Shown in pieces: positions 11,201-21,272 of a stretch of DNA of 64,000 nucleotides; the stretch's first letter is position 1; each line of letters opens with the position of its first letter. A program made the translations under genes and the position numbers. The notes below the pieces were generated by a model that worked only from the letters and a program-made list of their open reading frames with translations, ran no database searches and had not been told where the DNA came from. The DNA is from Bolinopsis microptera. Its lineage: Eukaryota; Ctenophora; Tentaculata; Lobata; Bolinopsidae. The stretch is from the NCBI RefSeq assembly GCF_026151205.1, contig NC_087078.1, positions 6,465,675 through 6,529,674 on the forward strand. The letters are read 5' to 3'.

Positions 11201-13593
11201 GGGTGGAGTATGCAGTAGAAGATACCTCCAATCAGATTAGTTGTCATGATCCCGTACTGTCCTCCGTCATGTTTCAAGTTGAGAGCCATTGAGAGGCCAC
11301 CCAGGTCGATCCTAGTGACTCCAAGACCGTTTTCACAAGGAACTTCGTCTTCACAGCCCATGCAGTCGCAGTAGTCATCACACACATAATTTGCTGGTAT
11401 ATCGTCTCCGTCGGTACAGTAAAACCTATCTTCTTCTACAACCTCACATTCTTCAGCTGCATCTCCGCCCCAGTATTCGTCGGCATCTGCATCTTCAGCT
11501 GCAGCCTCTTCTCCGCCCCAGTATTCGGCGGCATCTGCATCTTCAGCTGCAGCCTCTTCTCCGCCCCAGTATCCGTCTTCAGCTGCATCTTCAGCTGCAG
11601 CCACTTCTCCGCCCCAGTATCCGTCTTCAGCTGCATCCTCAGCTGCAGCCACTTCTCCGCCCCAGTATCCGTCTTCAGCTGCATCCTCAGCTGCAGCCAC
11701 TTCTCCGCCCCAGTATCCGTCTTCAGCTGCATCCTCAGCTGCAGCCACTTCTCCGCCCCAGTATTCGTCCTTTTAATAATTAGTACAGTTCTAAGATATC
11801 CCAAAATCTGTATTATGAAAGTGGGTAGTAGGTGCACACTACTCACCCTCTTCCCACACAATTCTACCAAAACGAAAAGTTGAAAATACTCTTATAAACG
11901 GTTTACTTGAGTTACCTGAGCTGCAACAGTTCCCAGTAGGATGAAAGCGAGTAGGAATAGTGAATTCATGGTTAGTCTAAGAAAGATTCAGTAGAGTCAA
12001 AGTAAAATGTTTGTGTTTCTCACCTCAAACGCAGTGAGTATTTATAAAACTAGCTGGTAATAAAGGGCCATTGTTTTAATTTGGTTAAAGTTAATTAAAA
12101 TTCCCGGGGCTTTGAAAGACTAAATATCTGAATAATGTTCGCCCATGTGCTTTTTGCACTTTTTAATTACTCTTTTACAAAATTCCTTATTAATCTTTAA
12201 AACTTTACCGTCCTGTAAATTCTTCCTTGTTGATAAATAAGAGAGCTAAACTCGTGTTCTCCCTTCTCGTCCGGTTATTGAGCTCCTTGGTGCCCACGTT
12301 CCATTTTCCGTGCATGTGCTCCAGCGCCTTGCTTGCATTAGCCTTCTTTCATCAGCTCCCTTTTCACTCAATCGTATAAACAACGATTGTGAGCTCCGGT
12401 GTCAATAAGGACTAAGGAAAAGACGAGTTTTTATTTATTGCTGGCCCCCTTTTTTAGTGGATTAAAATTTGGTTGTATTGATGTATATTAAGAGGAAAAC
12501 AAAGGTCACAATATACTAGGTTTGGACAAATTTCCTGTCGTTAGTGATGATTAATAATTAAGAAGACAATGCCACTGGCCCCTATTAATCATTGCTCCAA
12601 GCTGACTATAGTTTATCATTAACACGTATTACAATTTTTTTCAGGAACTGGCGATAAAGGATCAAGTTAGCGAAGTGGACAAGCAAATAAAGGAGGTTTG
12701 CAGGTTTAACTCTAGCTTTAATTTCTGATATTATTACAATTGCAATGACCACGATGGACACTTTTGGAACAGGATTTCTCAATACTGAGTTGACTCCTTA
12801 CCTATTTATGACACTCAAATTGAGCCAAATTGATCCGATAGTTGCCCCATCCAGGAAATGAGCAAACGGGAAAGCGGTGCTTGTACGGCAAGCGCGGTCG
12901 CCAAATCAATGTTTTGTGTACCGTTTGTTGCTGTCTGCAGTCATGTTTTGCACGTGCGCGCGCGTTTCGGGCGGAATACTGATCGAAATTTGGCGTGTCA
13001 ACTTTTCAAGCCCTGTTCCTGATTCTTTCCATGACATCACACCGTTCACACGATCCTTTCTATTTGATATGGCGGTAAGGAGTTTTTGATAATTCCTAAT
13101 TTTCATATTTAACAGGGAACTACAAGAAGCCATGGCACGAGACAGAGAAAAGTACGTGGACCAAATAGAACAATTCACCGACAAGTATGAAGACCTGGCT
13201 AAGACGTTCACCAACACTATGTCCAATATGGAACAGGTATGCTCTGAGATGTAGGACGTTCAATTCATGACATAGAAATGTAACTTGTCAGTGTTAAACC
13301 ATCATTTTCATTGAACCTAAACTCCGCTTCCGGACCACCGATTTACAAAATTCAAGATGATCCTTGTTTTGAGTACAACATAATCATTGCCGGGCTAGTA
13401 TAGTTAAAAACTTACTTATCACAATTGCAAATTGAATTGTTTTCAGAAATACAAAGAAGATGCGCTCCGACGATCTCAACTTCACAAAGCTCAAATAGAC
13501 AAGTTTCACGAAAACTTTGCAAATTTACAGAACCTTGTTGACATAGCTAAAATATTTGATTCCACCAGTAGTGATGGAAACGGGTCCGTATAA
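8261..13593 (+). CDS. CEP72: CEP72/LRRC36-like leucine-rich-repeat coiled-coil protein (5' end missing)
   Basis: Exons: 8261-8406, 8586-8760, 9043-9157, 9515-9600, 9889-10111 (start could be 9931), 10398-10481, 10703-10874, 12645-12703, 13116-13236, 13447-13593. All phases agree; about 442 residues, stop TAA at 13591. The first exons encode leucine-rich repeats: ELNLTGSIRQKI, LTQLDISRNNISSLEGL, NIYYNNIS and LIEIDVRLNPIS, followed by EYRLLLVHALPQLKTLD and PVTEKDR. This LRR set plus the RLNP..YRL..V..LP cap is the arrangement of vertebrate CEP72 and LRRC36. The middle is serine/proline-rich; the last five exons are coiled coil (EEMQIVEENKKLREKYQDY; KKTEELEEVYKTSSEEVLAL). CEP72 is a pericentriolar protein in microtubule organisation, so a centrosomal role is likely. 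Oddities: the third exon's donor edge is copied several times downstream, and a nested gene sits in the 10875-12644 intron. Confidence 0.82.
9090..9452 (+). repeat. Tandem copies of an exon edge with its splice donor (about 75-bp unit, 5 copies)
   Basis: The unit starts cacagcagtgatcaggctgc, includes a G-rich core (atgggggagggggtgg) and ends ctcag/gttagtt, which is the coding end and 5' splice site of the exon 9043-9157. Four later copies follow in the intron; some differ in G-run length and the last is truncated. Donor 1 at 9157/9158 keeps the frame into the next exon (AG + G = Arg). Copy 2 has an extra G and would shift the frame if its donor were used. Confidence 0.9.
11179..11969 (-). CDS. 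Nested secreted acidic-repeat protein with one LDL-receptor class A domain
   Basis: Exon 1 11969-11916 encodes the signal peptide MNSLFLLAFILLGTVAAQ (donor GTAACT). Exon 2 11769-11179 follows acceptor ttaaaag in phase 0 and ends in TGA; 214 residues in all. After cleavage the protein has six near-identical units of about 15 residues of the form EYWGGEVAAAEDAAEDG, then a single LDLa-type module (FYCTDGDDIPANYVCDDYCD, then CMGCEDEVPC with the calcium-cage DCxGxxDE pattern) and a C-terminal piece GLGVTRIDLGG..GDCLDF. It is extracellular by its signal peptide; the repeats could bind cations or form a coat or mucus component, which is speculation. It lies wholly within a CEP72-like intron on the opposite strand. 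Confidence 0.82.
12042..12047 (-). promoter_or_regulatory. TATA box of the nested secreted-protein gene
   Basis: TATAAA (in ttttataaatactc on the minus strand) lies about 75 bases before the ATG at 11969, leaving room for a start site near 12015 and a 5' leader of about 45 bases. Position and context suit a strong tissue-specific promoter. Confidence 0.6.
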
Positions 13594-13639
13594 GTTTTGA
13601 GATGTGTAGTTTTTGATGTAACATTATTTTCGATCAAGT

Positions 13640-14720
13640 ATCTATGATCAAATAACAATGATGTATCCAGACTTCCAGAACTTGATATGCAGATTGCAGA
13701 GTTCTCTCTCTCTCTGTTTTGGTCAACGGTTTCTGGCCTCCTAGTGAAGAGGGAGGCCTTCTCGCCGTGCCCACAGAGTGTGACTCCTGCTAGCCACACT
13801 CCAGGACTCCCTAAGTATATACAAAAACATAGAATAATAGATATCAACGCAACAGACCTCTGGAGTCTCGAAGCTGTTACTACCTTGCTCAGAGCAAACC
13901 CACTTCAGATGTTCTTCTTTGGCGGGCAGGCGAGGGACTTCCGAGCATGGTCCACACCTGAATATGTGTCACTATCTGAGATAGTCCTGTGTGGGTCTAG
14001 TGTATGATTGTTTATGAAACTTGGTGTATGTCCTAGATGCTTATCCAAATAGATCGTCTCTGTCAAACCTTGTTGACTGTTCCACGAATTTGATAATGTG
14101 GTCGAGTTTACTATTGATGAGTTCCTCAATTGTTAGGATGGGTTTACCAAATATCCTCATTCTAGTTGTCATCAGCTGGATGCATTCACATAGGAAGTGT
14201 TGTGATGTTTCTGCTTCCCCTGGGCAGTGTTCACAGTCTTGTGTTTCGAAATTGGAGTTGTTTGCTACCGTCTGGAAGTATGCTAGTGGGCTGTGTCCTG
14301 ATAGTAGCCATGTTAGCCATCTGATGTGAGTACCTGTGATGTTAATTTTCTTGTACCTGTTTTTGTTGAGGAAAAATGTTAGTGGGGTTTTTCCTTTATC
14401 ACTGAGTGCCACCTGTTTATACTTCTTGATATGGAGATTGAAGAGGTAATCTTTTATTTGGGTGTTGATTATAGTTCTTTACCGTATACTCCTTCATGTC
14501 CTGGAACAAAGTTCTACTCGATGAGAGAACCTAGCAAGTTGAGTTGGTCTGAGATGTTCAGAACGAACCTGGAGTTAAAATTGGTGCTGTTAAGGGCTTT
14601 AAATGCAGCCTGGGAATCTGAGAGGAATTTATGATTGAATGAGATCCTAAGTTATCATTAGTCCAGATACTTGCCATGTATAACGCAAATAGCGGGTACG
14701 ATTTCCTCAATGAACCTGAA
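13640..14720 (-). mobile_element. Decayed non-LTR retrotransposon 3' part with RNase H remains
   Basis: On the minus strand, 14640-14530 reads FLSDSQAAFKALN, the SDSQAA motif of retrotransposon RNase H domains, and after interrupting stops VPGHEGVYG, its downstream PGH motif. A frame at 14412-14041 then reads ITGHIRWLTWLLSGHS and the C-terminal knuckle CEHCPGEAETSQHFLCEC. This order (RNase H then a CxxC..H..C knuckle) occurs in I-, R1- and Loa-like LINEs. The stretch down to about 13640 is probably its 3' end. It has several stops and is dead. Confidence 0.68.
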
Positions 14721-14729
14721 GAAGGAATA

Positions 14730-15870
14730 TCTGTCCTGAATTGATACCATGTAACGTCGAGCTTAAAAATGAATCAAAAGTTCGAGTAAATCGTTAAACG
14801 TTGTATGTCCTATTTGCATCCCCTAAGCATTGCATTGATGTTTATTCCTGGTCCGGTTAGCTTTGCGTCTCAGAAATAAAGAGGTCCACTATGCTTTAAT
14901 GAGCTAAGCTGTCCACCAGGGTACTGTAGATCTAAGGGTTCCCCGTGTAATGGGGCAGGCTGTGATAAAGCATCTCTGCAGGATGTCCGAGATGAACTGA
15001 TTCGAGTGTTGAGAACTTCCGCTGTAGAAACTGAACAGAACCAGTAAGGATGTCAGTCAAACTCTGCTGCTACTAGATGATTGTAGAGCGTCCAGTCACA
15101 CTTCAATAAAGAGTGTGGCAAAGCTAACCCGGTCCCCTGAAAAGTGGTTACTGGAGGAAGAAGTTCCAGGAATTCTCGTTATCAGTGTGTCCTCGTAGTC
15201 AGAGTTGAAATCCCTAATTCTGTCTTATCACGAGCCTGTGTCTAGCGTGTGTCAGCCCTTACGCATTAGCTGTCTTAACTGAAAAGACCTGAAAAGTGGT
15301 TACTGGAGGGAGAAGTGCCAAGACTACTCATTATCAGTGTGTCCTTGTAGTCAGGATGAGCGAATTGGAATCCCTAGCTCTGTGTTGGGTGACTTCGATG
15401 GGACCTGAAAGCTGAAAGAGAATTTCCTGGTGATTTAATAGCTCTTAGAGCTAGGTATCTGTGTCTAACGTATCGTCATTTGTGTGTGTACTATCTTGTA
15501 ACCTGATATCTGAAAGAGAAATTTCCTGGTGCTTGGTAGCTGTTATTGTTGACTTCCTGGTTCCCATGGGAACTTTGAGTTGGCAAGTCCCAACCTTAGT
15601 ACTCAACAAGAGAGCACACCACCCGTTAGTGCCAACCAGGCCACACCACGTGGAGGTTCGGAGAGGATTTTGTGACCCAGATTGCAGAGTTAATGTAGCC
15701 ATTAATTATTTTTCTTTGGCATTGACAAGCATCGATTTGATATTTTATAACTGACTACAAGGCGCGGCTGTAGTCTGTACATAATCATTTTAATATATTA
15801 TTATATTTCTTATTTCAACATTTATCGTTACATGTTATATTTAGTATTTGTACTTATATTTATGACTTAC
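14730..15870. repeat. Non-coding repeats between two LINEs
   Basis: Two similar blocks (about 15135-15235 and 15290-15360) share gaaaagtggttactggagg and atcagtgtgtcct, and a third, weaker block follows near 15420-15560 (gaaagagaatttcctggtg twice). No gene. The pieces may be LINE 3' sequence or an unnamed repeat. Confidence 0.5.
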
Positions 15871-18800
15871 TTGACTTAAGGCGGCTTCAGCGTCCGAGTA
15901 TTGATGCGCTGTCTCCATAAAACTCTATCCGCCATAAGTCCGCCCATTTCTCCAGTGTCGTTGAGACCCGTGTCAGCTCGTATGCTATCAACATAGGTCA
16001 TGGCTGGTCTCCCCCTACTCCGCACCCCATGAGTTGGTTCCCAGAGTAGCAAGCGGTTTGCGACTAGTTCTGGGTGCCGGTGGATATGGCCTGCTAGTCG
16101 CATCCTGCGCTCTTGGATCTTCATGGTTGCTCTCGGTAGGTTGCCATAGACTTCTTTGTTGGTTTTTCGCTGCTTCCAATCCACATTAAGTGCCATCCTT
16201 AGCATTCTAGTGTAGCAGCCATCAATGCGTTTCTTCAATTGCTCTGTCAACGTCCAGGTTTCAGAACCATAAAGAAGTATTGACTCCACAGTAGCAACAA
16301 ATAGACGGATCTTTAGTCCTCTTCTAAGGTCAGACTTCCACATCTTCTTTAGCTTGTGGCAGGCTGCCCAAGCCTTAGCTTTTCTGACCCGCAGGTCCCT
16401 CTCTGTTGTTGCTATCCAAGCTCCAAGGTAAACAAAGTCTGTCACCTTTTCCAGCTGGTTTCCAGAACAGCTATTAAGACTACTCGCCTCCTCTGTCATG
16501 TTCAGAGTCATGAACTTAGTTTTAGAGCCGTTCATGGCTAGCCCAACACTCAGTGCTGCTTTCTCAAGCCTGTCCAGGAGTAGTTTTGCCCCTTCAATGG
16601 TATCAGTGATAAGGGCAACATCATCTGCAAACTCGACGTCTGCGATCTTCTCGGCACCAATCCTTCTACTCCGTGCAGGCCTGAGGGTAAACCCAGAGTC
16701 CGAGTCATCATCGTCTATAGTCACTGTCATGATATAGTCAATCACGATAATGAACAAGTACGGGGCAAGAGTGTCTCCTTGCAGTACTCCAGCCAGGATA
16801 TCAAAAATTTCTGTTATACCATCGGCTGTAACTACTTTAGCCTTTGTGCTCGTATAGATACCCTCAATGAGCCGCACTATGGCTTCTGGTATGCCATATG
16901 CTTTTAATATCTTCATGAGCAAACCTCTATGCACACTATCGAACGCCTTTTTGAAATCAATGAAAACCATGGTGGCCTTAAGATTTTTGGCTCTAGCACC
17001 CTCCATAATTCTTCGTAGAGCAAGGATGTGCGATGTTGTAGAGCGCCCAGGTCTAAAGCCATTCTGGTTGTCCCTTAAAACTTCCTCAAGACTTGGCTTC
17101 ATCCTGTTCAGCAACATTTTGTTCAGAGTTTTACTGACTATCGATGTCAGAGATATTCCTCTGTAGTTGTCGGTCTTAGTGAGGTCCCCTTTCTTTGGCA
17201 CAGGAACAATATTACTGAGCTTCCATTGATCGGGCATGAGACCATCACATAATGCATCGTTGCAGAACTTCAGGATGACGTCATCGATGTCCACTCTCTT
17301 CATCACTTCAGGTGAGATACCATCATCACCATAAGCTTTGCCTTCTACTATCTGCTTTTTGGCAAGACGTAGTTCCTCAATGGTGAACGGGCCATCCTCT
17401 ATATTCAGTGGAGGGTGTATATTCCTGATCGGAATACTATTGTCAGGGACTGTGGGTGGCTGTCCAAGTAACCCAGAGAAGTGCTTCCTCCAGTTCTCAA
17501 GACGTTCTGTTGAGCTGCCCCCTTCCACGAGTCCACAGCTGGGATTTGTCCTCCCTGAAATATCGTTGACAAGCTTCCAGGATTCCTTGTTCTTACAACG
17601 ATCAGCAGTATCCTCAACTTTCCTGATCTTTCCTTTCAGGATCTCCTCCTCTACCTCTTTGTAGCAGGCCTTTAACAAATCCTTTTTAGTGGCAACTTCC
17701 TCTCTCTTCTCCTCACAAGGCTCCTGATGGTATTGGTCCTTGGCCAAGAACAGTCCCCTCCTTGCACTGTCCACTCTTGGGTCACTTGAGGGGTCAATCT
17801 GCTTTTGTCGAGTCTTCTTTGGCAGAAGGCTCTTGTTTGCCGCCTCAATAGCAACCATAAGCTTCCCGTAGCTTTCAGTGGCCCCATCATCCTCCTCTAC
17901 CAGGCCAGAGAATCTATTCCGAACTTCAATTGCATACTTTTTTTGAAGCTCACCATCCGACTTCAGGGCACTATAATCATAGTTAACTTTTTTCGGAGGC
18001 CTGTGTCCTTTCCTAAAGCTAACTTTGATCTTACACACTACAACTCTGTGATCAGATCCCAACGACTGAAAAGTGTTGTAAACTTCAGTGTTCTTTAATG
18101 AGTTTTTCCACTTCCGCCGTATGAGGATATAGTCAATCTGACCTTTGTTAAGTGTCCCATCGGATAAGAAGGTCCACCTCTTGTTGACCTTCTTTCTGAA
18201 GCGGATATTGGTAATTTCCATATCGCACTCCAGGGCAGTGTCTCTCAGTAGCTCTCCATTCCGATTGGTACGAGTATGAAAGTACCAACGGGAATCTTCT
18301 TCACTCTCCTTTCCAAGCCGGGCGTTCATATCTCCCTCTGTGATCAGCAGGTGGTGCGCTGGAACATCATTCATAGCCTGTCTAAGGGTGTTATGGAAAT
18401 CCTCCGCTTCTTCAACTAGTGCTGCCTCGGTAGGACTATAGGCAGTTATAGTTGTGAGTCTGGGATTTCCGTTGAAAGAGATAGTCAGCACCCTTGAGCC
18501 ATAGGGTTTAATGAGGCTGATTGCGCTGTATGCTCTTCTAGTCAGCAGAAAGCCCACTCCACCGGTGGCTGCTCCTGCTCCATTCCTCCATGCTGAAACA
18601 GTTACCAAGCTAACCCCCTCCTTGAACTTTTCGATCTTGATCGGCTCCTGGTGGACAATCCTATGTTCTTGGATCCCAAGGATCTCCATGCCACTCTCCA
18701 GAAACTGAGTCACGAGTTCAAGGCGCTTGTAACCTTCTCTAGCAGTTCGGACATTAAATGTCCCTACTAGAGCTACCTCACTACAAGAAACCAATGCATC

Positions 18801-19020
18801 CCCATCCTTTTTTTGTTGTTTTATGTTATTTTTTGTGCCGGGTGAAGGAGCCGGCATATCATCTGTCACCCCTCTCCTAGGGAGTTTTAGGGTGAGAGAG
18901 TCATCAATCCGGTCCCCTCCGACATCTAAATCAGTGGTAGGGACTTTAACCCTAGTGTTATTATAAGACATCATCAAACTTTTCAACTTCAACTTCAACT
19001 TTTTTATATTTATGTCAGAT
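15740..19020 (-). mobile_element. Full-length LINE insertion
   Basis: Encloses the open frame above plus about 130 bases of AT-rich 3' flank and a short 5' leader with GTTGAA repeats before the ATG. Exact ends and target-site duplication could not be fixed by eye. Confidence 0.75.
15876..18974 (-). CDS. Intact single-ORF LINE polyprotein: APE endonuclease plus reverse transcriptase (RTE-like)
   Basis: One uninterrupted frame of about 1,032 residues from ATG 18974 (an in-frame TTG run extends to 18998). Numbering from 18998: endonuclease about 76-322 with VGTFNVRT 78-85, GIQEHR 108-113, EGDMNARLG 221-229 and SDHR 315-318, the catalytic N, E, D/N and SDH signatures of AP-endonuclease-type LINEs. 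RT about 590-830 with VPVPKKGD, NYRGISL 611, NGFRPGRSTT, FIDFKKAFDSVH 679, LAGVLQGDTLAPYLF 735 and the active-site FADD 790-793. The tail has LLYGSETWTLT and a GH.H.PEL..LLWEPTHG..RGRP region, as in RTE/BovB-like elements. No RNase H and no separate ORF1. All catalytic motifs are present, so this copy may be young and competent; that is inference from the open frame. Clade call is by motif memory only. Confidence 0.92.
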   Translation of the reverse strand: MMSYNNTRVKVPTTDLDVGGDRIDDSLTLKLPRRGVTDDMPAPSPGTKNNIKQQKKDGDALVSCSEVALVGTFNVRTAREGYKRLELVTQFLESGMEILGIQEHRIVHQEPIKIEKFKEGVSLVTVSAWRNGAGAATGGVGFLLTRRAYSAISLIKPYGSRVLTISFNGNPRLTTITAYSPTEAALVEEAEDFHNTLRQAMNDVPAHHLLITEGDMNARLGKESEEDSRWYFHTRTNRNGELLRDTALECDMEITNIRFRKKVNKRWTFLSDGTLNKGQIDYILIRRKWKNSLKNTEVYNTFQSLGSDHRVVVCKIKVSFRKGHRPPKKVNYDYSALKSDGELQKKYAIEVRNRFSGLVEEDDGATESYGKLMVAIEAANKSLLPKKTRQKQIDPSSDPRVDSARRGLFLAKDQYHQEPCEEKREEVATKKDLLKACYKEVEEEILKGKIRKVEDTADRCKNKESWKLVNDISGRTNPSCGLVEGGSSTERLENWRKHFSGLLGQPPTVPDNSIPIRNIHPPLNIEDGPFTIEELRLAKKQIVEGKAYGDDGISPEVMKRVDIDDVILKFCNDALCDGLMPDQWKLSNIVPVPKKGDLTKTDNYRGISLTSIVSKTLNKMLLNRMKPSLEEVLRDNQNGFRPGRSTTSHILALRRIMEGARAKNLKATMVFIDFKKAFDSVHRGLLMKILKAYGIPEAIVRLIEGIYTSTKAKVVTADGITEIFDILAGVLQGDTLAPYLFIIVIDYIMTVTIDDDDSDSGFTLRPARSRRIGAEKIADVEFADDVALITDTIEGAKLLLDRLEKAALSVGLAMNGSKTKFMTLNMTEEASSLNSCSGNQLEKVTDFVYLGAWIATTERDLRVRKAKAWAACHKLKKMWKSDLRRGLKIRLFVATVESILLYGSETWTLTEQLKKRIDGCYTRMLRMALNVDWKQRKTNKEVYGNLPRATMKIQERRMRLAGHIHRHPELVANRLLLWEPTHGVRSRGRPAMTYVDSIRADTGLNDTGEMGGLMADRVLWRQRINTRTLKPP

Positions 19021-19440
19021 TTTATTACACTATGATAAGATGATAGAGCGAAAATTTAAATGAACGCATTTTTGTAAAATATGATAAAAGAAGTTATAAT
19101 TTACAATCAAAATATTGAGTCCAATTTTCCCGAATCAATCTTCATTGCAGACTTATAATACACAATATCTTTACAAAAAGAGTCGTTCAAAATTTGAACA
19201 ATCTGATGAGGTTGTCAGTTGCGCCGGAGGTGCTACCGAAGAGGCTGCCCGTGTCTCTGCTCATCCTGGTTTATGTCTCCCAGATTTTATCCGCAAGTTA
19301 TCTTTATAAGTTGACCAAGAGTAGAGATTGAGCAACTTCTTCTTCATCTCAGAGTATGATGGGTAAAACAGGATCTGTAATTGTTGTTGGTTAAAACTCA
19401 GGAATATTCTGCTGTGAAATCAGTCAAAAAAGCATCATGA
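19021..19440. other. Spacer between the LINE and the CNBD2-like gene
   Basis: AT-rich; probably 3' flank of the minus-strand gene that ends near 19441. No separate gene seen. Confidence 0.45.
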
Positions 19441-21237
19441 TCATCTTTGTTCCATGACTCTCCACTTCATGCATTTATCTGCAAATACTCTACAACATGA
19501 TCTTACCTTCTCCCTGATATTATCCTTGCAGGACTTGTTGAGCAGGAGCTGGAAAGTATCCTTCTTGACGATAACACACTCGCACCCTCTGCTAACCAGA
19601 CTAGTCTCCAGCTCACCATCTATCACAAATAGGGAGGTCATTCCATACACATCACCCTCTTCTAGTGTGCACACCTTTAGAAACTCCTGATGTTGTGAGC
19701 TGTTTTTACCAATCACACAACAGTATAATAGCCTATAATATGTATATAATAGTCAAATATTTGCCTGATGTAGTGCAATAAAGATGGGTTTCTGATCACA
19801 GTTTAGAAAATTGTACCATCAAATTCAGAGTTTGGTTTAAGAGCTTGTGGAATGTGGGTGGCAGAGAGATAGTTGCTATTACCTGTCTTAAAGGAGGAGC
19901 AGTCTTGGTTGAGTACCTGTCCCGAGTAACTGTGGACCCAGTCCCGGGTCTAGATTTAGTACACGTGCTCTTACCACCGTATGTGCTCTTAGCACTATTA
20001 GCACTAACACTTTTAGCGCTGCACGTGCTTTTAGCGCTGTGTAACCTTCTCTTGCTTTCTGACACCCCAGTTCCTGGTCTAGGCTTCTTGTTTGATCCCT
20101 AGTTAAGAAATGTCATCAAATTTGAGGTAATTTTCCGAAGAATTTTCCGAAGAATTTCAATAATTCTCCTCGATCACTTCAAATTTCGGAGCTTTTCACT
20201 TCTACCACACTAAGCAATATCATTCCCCAATAATTCTCACCTGTTTTGAGGAACACTGATTTGAGGTTCCTATATCCACACCTTCTGTGATATCGTCCAG
20301 ACAGCTAGAGTCTATCTCTATCTTGCAGGGAGTAAATAGTTTTGGTGTGGAGGGGGCTGTGGTTCTGCAGGGTGCGGATATTGGTCGGGATATGATCGAT
20401 ATTCTGTCTTCTGAAAAGGTTAGGAAAGTTACAGATTACAGTTGAAAATCTCCCAAACTTTATGCATATTCCAATTACACACTATCAATAGCTTCAGTGC
20501 CCACTGCAAATCGCCCGATCAGATCAATTTGTTCGACTAAACATTACCTCTGTTACGAATAATGCCGGTAACGGGTCGTATCCTCCTTGGTTTCTGATCG
20601 TGATATTTCATGCCAGTGTTAAAACAGGACACCGCTGAGGGTGGTCTCACGTTCGTTTCTATGGTAATGCGTGTTATGACGTCACACTTGCCACCACGTA
20701 CAAAACAGAGGAGATCGTTGTTGGAGCTGCTCTGTACTATACACTTGTTGTTCCTGGGTAGTTTGTGGGTTTAGGAGTTGTTGTGATGTTCTGCAGGCTT
20801 ATTGACATTTTGGGAGAGGGCAGTTCTTCTGTTCAGCTTGAAAAGGGAATTATAGACTCGCTGTTTTTACAACTCGATCGAGCCGTATTCACATTTTTGG
20901 GGATCAACTGTGCAGTTTACCTGAAGTACACTAAAGTAGCTGCTTTCGGATCTTCAAGGAATTTGACTGTAGGGACGTCCTCAAACCATTTTAGAGAGCT
21001 GAAATTATGGCTTTTAAGTTAAGATTATTTGAAAATAAAAAACATACTGGAACCATCCCACTAACCAGTAGGCTCTCCGTTTATTTGTCTTTTTACAACT
21101 CCTTTACAACATGCTGAACATATTAGTACTAACCATACCCACTTAAGTATACTTACCAATTCTTAAACAAAACTCTTTTTAAAAGTCGCCCGGAAACGTA
21201 AAGTTAAAGTAAAACTCAATCTTTAATAACATTAAAA

Positions 21238-21272
<35 letters not shown>

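Noticed and set aside
11391-11870. Overlapping repeat frames on both strands across the acidic-repeat gene
   Set aside because: Shadows of the repeat-coding exon; only one frame has the signal peptide, phase-matched splice and LDLa cysteines.
19480-19507. 28-base intron near the end of the CNBD2-like gene
   Set aside because: GT..AG is present but 28 bases is too short for ordinary splicing; read-through was preferred.
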